The position numbers were made by a program, and so were the translations under genes. DNA of 64,000 bases, from the NCBI RefSeq assembly GCF_045223415.1, contig NZ_JBEQZJ010000013.1, forward strand, positions 1-64,000, given 5' to 3'. Under the pieces are notes generated by a model. The model was not told the DNA's origin, did not search any database, and worked only from the letters and a program-made list of their open reading frames with translations. This DNA comes from Hoskinsella mucinilytica. Lineage in GTDB: Bacteria > Bacillota_I > Bacilli_A > Erysipelotrichales > Erysipelotrichaceae. Below are positions 59,748 to 64,000 of the stretch, one piece after another. Position 1 is the first letter of the stretch. Each line of letters opens with the position of its first letter.

Positions 59748-62195
59748 TTATTGATTTCTTATTTTCTTTCTCATCAACATAATACCACATCCGCTACTTA
59801 ATAACAGTCCGAGGAATAGCATCATTTGTGTAGTATCACCAGTAGATGGACTTGTCATATCATCCTGATGATCATTTGAGTCATCATTAGGTGTTGTATC
59901 CTGTGGCTCTTTATCAACTTTGACCAACGCATGATATGCTGCATTTAAATCATTTACCAATTGATCTACTTCTTCTTGTGTCACAGTATCTGAAGTTAGC
60001 ATCGTTTTTGCTTGTTCATACAAGCTCGCAAATGCTTCATAACTTTGTGCTGTATAATCTTCTTTTACAATATTCTGATAGCGTGTTACTAGATCTTCTA
60101 ATTCAGATTTGTCAACAACGATCGTTTTTTCTATTACATTGATTGCGACAGCACCTTGATCATGCGTATCAGTATAGTTCTTTGCTTTCGCATAAACAAC
60201 AAAATAGTTTCCGGTTTCATTTTCTCCGATCGTTAACACACCATTTTCAGAAATTTTGGTATTCTGATCCGTTGTATCTCCGACGATAGACCATATAACA
60301 TCTGTTTCTCCAGCATCCGCAGTAAATTGTTGAGATGCACCTTTTTCTACTTTTACGGTAAAATGAGATCCTTCAGGTTGTACATCGATACCGGTCCATC
60401 CTTTATTCCAACGAGAACTTAAGCCTTCATACCAAGGCCAAGATTCATGTGTTGCCCATCCATTTGTATTTGGAAGCACATAACCATCTTCACACACTAA
60501 ACCACTTGTATCTGTTGGATTTATTAATTTACCACCGCTATATTTCTTTGTAAAGGTCAATGTCTGATTACCAACCTGTTTTACAGCGCTACTTCCCGGT
60601 CTGGATGTAATATAAACAGTATTGTTTATTACTTGAATATTGTAATCTTCTACACCATTACCATCGAAACTTGTCGCTTTATCCAAATCTTCTACTAAGA
60701 TACCATTGCCATTTGTATCTTGTCCATAATAATAAACGATACCCTGATCTTCGTAGGTTAATACATAACTACAAGAGGAAACGATCTGTGATGCATCATT
60801 TAGATTGCTTAATCCATAAAAACTATAGGCAGTAACTGTACCATCTTTGGTTTCTCCACCACCGCCTTGTTGTGTTTCATGTACATACACACTTGCGATA
60901 TCATAGATTTTTTCGCTAGATGCAGAAGAAGCATTGACGCTGATTTTCATCTGAGTATATACAGGTGTATTAGGCAAATACAACAACGTAACTGCAATCT
61001 GTGTTTCACTTGCAGAAGTATTGATTTCAAATTCATCTTCATTTAACGTAAATACATCACCATAAGAATTTGTTAAAACGATAGAAATATCCTGTTTTTT
61101 CAAATCTGATGCGTTGGTGCCTTCTGGCCATGTGATATAAAAATCATCAGCTAAGTCATCACATAAGATAGGTTGATTTCCATCACCGATCCAAGTCCAT
61201 ACAGGTTCACTTTCTTGAGGAACACTCATACCTCTTTGTGATAAAGAGATCATTTCAGCTTCAACATTCATACCATTCTTGAATGTCATTCCTGCCAATC
61301 CAACAAAATCCTGTCCATAGATTTGAACATGTCCCTGAAATTCTTTGCTAGGAAGTGGCAATCCACAATAAGTAACACCTTCTAACATAAAATGAAAGCG
61401 ATATAGACCACTACCATCTCCTCCAAGGCAACTCCATTCTCTACCACTATTGGTATCTTTTAAATCATAAACTGAACGATCGATTTCTAAATCGCCTGCT
61501 TGTAATGCATAGGTTGTCTGTCCATCGATCCAAGGGTTTACTAATGATGTTGCTTGGAATATATATTCATTCACATAATATCCATCACCTTCCATAAGGC
61601 GAATGGTTGCATTGTTGCTATCTATTTGATCATTATCCAACCCTTCCATATCTAAGGATATGGTTGCACTGGTATCTCCATAGTCAACTACTTCTTTTAA
61701 CGCTTCTTTCAATGTACTCTTACTATAAGTATATGCACTTCCGAAAATATGACTTTCTATTGTCATGTGCGGAACGACATATTCTCCGATTTTAATACAT
61801 GTTGCATCAGTATTTAACGCATCATTATCCGGTTTTATATAGAGATCGTAATCATCACTGGCATTTGTATACTTTGTAATTTTTGAAGCATCCACTGCAA
61901 TCGTTATTACCTTATCATTCTTACTTTGAATGACAGCAATATCTTCACTACCAGAAAATGCTTCACTACCATCGCTATTTTTCATCCAATTACTTACATC
62001 ATCACCAATGGATACCTTCCATGAGGTTTCTGCTTTTACATCAAATTGATACATCATTGTCTTTGAAATGTTGATTTCCTCAGTTTCTAATTCAATTTGA
62101 TCTAATGTTTGATCTTGCTGTTCTACTGCATGAATACCCTGAACAGAGGAAAGACACATCATCAATGCCAAAGTTAGTATTCCTGTTTTTCGCAT
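59748..62195 (-). CDS. Large surface protein with FIVAR-like domain and variant sortase signal
   Basis: This 815-residue protein has a signal peptide ending near IHA, an N-terminal module with GDDVSNWMKN also present in the 38377-40314 protein, several beta-sandwich regions, a Big2-like Ig stretch (about 625-690: WSIVGDTTDQNTKISENGVLTIG) and a FIVAR-like helical domain (about 700-765: ALVxVD end). The C-terminus is a sorting-type signal: SPSTGD in place of LPXTG, a hydrophobic segment and RKKIRNQ. I chose the ATG after AGAAGGAG rather than an upstream TTG. Likely a wall-bound adhesin or carbohydrate-binding protein. Confidence 0.82.
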   Translation of the reverse strand: MRKTGILTLALMMCLSSVQGIHAVEQQDQTLDQIELETEEINISKTMMYQFDVKAETSWKVSIGDDVSNWMKNSDGSEAFSGSEDIAVIQSKNDKVITIAVDASKITKYTNASDDYDLYIKPDNDALNTDATCIKIGEYVVPHMTIESHIFGSAYTYSKSTLKEALKEVVDYGDTSATISLDMEGLDNDQIDSNNATIRLMEGDGYYVNEYIFQATSLVNPWIDGQTTYALQAGDLEIDRSVYDLKDTNSGREWSCLGGDGSGLYRFHFMLEGVTYCGLPLPSKEFQGHVQIYGQDFVGLAGMTFKNGMNVEAEMISLSQRGMSVPQESEPVWTWIGDGNQPILCDDLADDFYITWPEGTNASDLKKQDISIVLTNSYGDVFTLNEDEFEINTSASETQIAVTLLYLPNTPVYTQMKISVNASSASSEKIYDIASVYVHETQQGGGGETKDGTVTAYSFYGLSNLNDASQIVSSCSYVLTYEDQGIVYYYGQDTNGNGILVEDLDKATSFDGNGVEDYNIQVINNTVYITSRPGSSAVKQVGNQTLTFTKKYSGGKLINPTDTSGLVCEDGYVLPNTNGWATHESWPWYEGLSSRWNKGWTGIDVQPEGSHFTVKVEKGASQQFTADAGETDVIWSIVGDTTDQNTKISENGVLTIGENETGNYFVVYAKAKNYTDTHDQGAVAINVIEKTIVVDKSELEDLVTRYQNIVKEDYTAQSYEAFASLYEQAKTMLTSDTVTQEEVDQLVNDLNAAYHALVKVDKEPQDTTPNDDSNDHQDDMTSPSTGDTTQMMLFLGLLLSSGCGIMLMRKKIRNQ

Positions 62196-62431
62196 ACCTT
62201 TTTTCTCCTTCTCACTCAAGTTGCAGATAACTTTTGTAAATTTTTTCTCCTTTCTTTTTTCTTATCTGCACGATTTCTTCCCATACCTTTACACTAGCAA
62301 AGTCTATGCCAATTTCGTTCATCCGATAAATATCGCATATTCTGAAACCCGAAAGACACTAAGCGTATGATAAATGAACAGTACGTATCACCATCCATAT
62401 ATAGTGTCGTAAAACGTTAAAATGTAAGGGC

Positions 62432-62461
62432 TTGTAATTATTGTTTCTATGGTGTTAGAAT
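62432..62461 (+). promoter_or_regulatory. Promoter of the sigma-54 gene
   Basis: TTGTAA (62432-62437) and TAGAAT (62456-62461) are 18 bp apart, 40 bases before the start codon. The stretch 62196-62431 shows no gene. Confidence 0.5.
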
Positions 62462-62500
62462 AAGAACACATCCCGTTATATGGAGAAAGGAGAGGTTATT

Positions 62501-63742
62501 ATGAAGCAAACCATTCTTCCGAAATTAGACTTGTCTTTAAAACAGTCCTTGCATGCTTCCAATGTTAAGTCATTACAAATCTTAAGCTGTAGCAATGATG
62601 AATTGCGAGTTTTTTTAAATGAAACAGTTCATCAAAACCCTTTTCTTCATTATCATTCAAAAGATGTGATAGATTCTGATGCATTTTTATCTTATGCACA
62701 GGAAGGTCCATCCCTTTATGATGAAATCATGAGACAGGCAGAAACAAGCAAATATCAAATAGATCAAAAAGTCTGTGAATATTTGATCTTTCAATTAGAT
62801 TCAAATGGTTATTTCCAAACTGATTTATCTACCCTAATAAAGCAATCTCCCTTCACGAAAGAACAAATCAAGCGTCATCTGATCATTCTTCGATCGTTTG
62901 AGCCACATGGTCTTTTCGCCTTCTCATTAAAACAATGCTTGAAAATTCAATGTCATTATTCATCTGAACCAGCTAGTGAAACTGCAATATTATTATGTGA
63001 ACATCTAGAAGAACTTGCCCTTCATCATTATGAATCTATTATGGATGCTTGTGATATCACGCTAGATGAATTGGAAGAAGGCTATGATTTCATAAAAACA
63101 TTACATCCAAAACCCGGTGCGAATTATCAGAAGAATACTAGCTATATGCAACCAGAGTTTAAAGTTGAAGTGATAGATGATCATATTCATATCCAACATC
63201 TATTCGATGATCTTGCATTATCTTTTCAATCCTTAGAGGACGATTATCAAAGAAGCGAGGTAAGTGAATATTTAAAAAAACAACGCCAACAAGCGCTTGA
63301 AATCATGAGTAGTATCAAAAGACGAAATATGACATTGCTTTTGATCATGCAATATATCTGTGAAATTCAAAAGGATTTCTTTCTTCATCAAGGCTCTTTA
63401 CATCATTTAACATTAGAGATGATTGCGAAAAATTGTGGATTTCATATATCAACGATCTCTCGTGCATTAGCTAATAAATCCTTTGAATTTCATCAACGAT
63501 ATTATAGTCTTTCTTCTATGTTAAGTCATGGTGGGTATCAAGATCACAGTATCAAAGCCATCCAAGAAGAAATTAAATCTATCATTGAACACGAGGACAA
63601 AAACAAGCCATATAGTGATGAACGTATTCGTTTATTGCTTCAAGAGAAAAATATCCATATCTCACGTAGAGCAGTAACCAAATATAGAGAAAATTGTTTT
63701 ATATACAATTCATCAAAAAGAAAACAATCAAAAAAGACCTAG
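62501..63742 (+). CDS. rpoN: RNA polymerase sigma-54 factor
   Basis: This 413-residue protein has the sigma-54 layout: a short N-terminal region I (KLDLSLKQSLHASNVKSLQILS, fewer glutamines than usual), the core-binding region (about 60-250), the helix-turn-helix LEMIAKNCGFHISTISRALA near residue 310 and the C-terminal RpoN box as SRRAVTKYRENC, close to the classic ARRTVAKYRE. It needs AAA+ activators to open promoters. In Gram-positive gut bacteria it often serves PTS operons, but no -24/-12 site or activator is seen here. The ATG at 62501 follows AGAAAGGAGAGG. Confidence 0.92.
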   Translation: MKQTILPKLDLSLKQSLHASNVKSLQILSCSNDELRVFLNETVHQNPFLHYHSKDVIDSDAFLSYAQEGPSLYDEIMRQAETSKYQIDQKVCEYLIFQLDSNGYFQTDLSTLIKQSPFTKEQIKRHLIILRSFEPHGLFAFSLKQCLKIQCHYSSEPASETAILLCEHLEELALHHYESIMDACDITLDELEEGYDFIKTLHPKPGANYQKNTSYMQPEFKVEVIDDHIHIQHLFDDLALSFQSLEDDYQRSEVSEYLKKQRQQALEIMSSIKRRNMTLLLIMQYICEIQKDFFLHQGSLHHLTLEMIAKNCGFHISTISRALANKSFEFHQRYYSLSSMLSHGGYQDHSIKAIQEEIKSIIEHEDKNKPYSDERIRLLLQEKNIHISRRAVTKYRENCFIYNSSKRKQSKKT

Positions 63743-63753
63743 TCGGTCTTTTT
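63731..63753. terminator. Bidirectional terminator overlapping the rpoN stop
   Basis: AAAAAGACC (63731-63739) pairs with GGTCTTTTT (63745-63753). It serves rpoN and the convergent gene at the edge. Confidence 0.8.
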
Positions 63754-64000
63754 TAAATACGAAGCTTATCCACAAAATTACGTACACTACTTTTATGAAG
63801 CGCTGATGGTTTTACATATAAATAAATATGACTAAGAATTGGCCCTTGAATCGATAACACTTTCAAGCCTTCTAATTGATACATTTGTAGAGATTGTTCC
63901 ATAGCAAGAACGATTCCTTCCTTTTTTCTTGCGGCCGCAAGCAAGGTATGCATTCTTCCATATCTTTTGATGATTGGTTGAAATCCCGCTTCTTGACAGA
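63753..64000 (-). CDS. LysR-family regulator, C-terminal fragment (cut by window edge)
   Basis: The minus-strand frame runs to the window edge without a start, so the 5' part lies outside. The 82 visible residues (CQEAGFQPIIKRYGRM ... ARKKEGIVLAMEQS ... VRNFVDKLRI) resemble the end of a LysR effector-binding domain, where a GxG(I/V) stretch precedes the last strands. The DNA-binding half cannot be seen, so the assignment is moderate. Confidence 0.55.
   Translation of the reverse strand, partial: CQEAGFQPIIKRYGRMHTLLAAARKKEGIVLAMEQSLQMYQLEGLKVLSIQGPILSHIYLYVKPSALHKSSVRNFVDKLRI

Overview
The window is AT-rich, densely coded DNA with strong AGGAGG-type ribosome binding sites, many phosphotransferase (PTS) operons, PRD regulators, CcpA-type cre sites, lipoproteins and Gram-positive surface proteins. 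This fits a low-GC Bacillota chromosome. The mix (LytTR/DUF3021 modules, several PTS operons, unusual sorting signals) suggests a gut Erysipelotrichia-type organism, but no marker here proves the family. I see no rRNA, tRNA, CRISPR array, insertion sequence or prophage.

Layout. 1-2.9 kb: ABC-2 exporter with a LytTR/DUF3021 regulatory pair. 2.9-7.9 kb (minus): RES-domain protein, NERD-HRDC protein, a lone PTS IIA, HAD phosphatase, RecQ. 8.1-11.5 kb: thiol-redox operon (FAD disulfide reductase, thioredoxin, CcdA-TlpA fusion) and its likely HxlR regulator. 11.5-16.3 kb: GNAT, HD hydrolase, membrane-tethered PstS-like protein with MutT, Gfo/Idh/MocA oxidoreductase. 16.6-22.4 kb: oppABCDF. 23.2-28.8 kb (minus): mannose-class PTS operon with a tyrosine phosphatase and PRD regulator. 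29-31.4 kb: lipoprotein and MupG. 31.9-34.9 kb (minus): a lactococcin-972-type bacteriocin operon. 35.4-38.2 kb (minus): a tightly coupled three-gene operon of unknown function (two membrane TPR-like proteins and an Asp-box propeller). 38.4-40.3 kb: surface protein. 40.6-46.7 kb: LicR-type activator facing a cellobiose/lichenan PTS operon. 46.8-50.1 kb: LicT, beta-glucoside PTS IIBC and ChbG, with two RAT antiterminator sites. 50.3-53.9 kb: nadABC and niaR. 54.0-55.1 kb: three direct repeats, each holding a LexA-like palindrome and an extended -10, in front of a small membrane-anchored protein. 55.2-63.7 kb: YhgE/Pip protein, ECF-like sigma factor, DUF2461 protein, large surface protein, sigma-54. 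The right edge cuts a LysR-type regulator.

How the genes work together. Sugar uptake dominates: three complete or nearly complete PTS operons have their own PRD regulator, and several have cre sites, so catabolite control by CcpA is likely. The redox operon forms a plausible electron relay from NAD(P)H through FAD enzyme and thioredoxin across the membrane by CcdA to an outward-facing TlpA domain, probably sensed by the Cys-bearing HxlR protein. NAD synthesis is self-regulated by NiaR. The most interesting unexplained items are the triplicated LexA-like promoter array, two homologous toxin-like transmembrane peptides missed by ordinary length cut-offs (23096-23200 and 31526-31636), the TPR/TPR/propeller operon, and the divergent bacteriocin operon with a candidate small RNA beside it.
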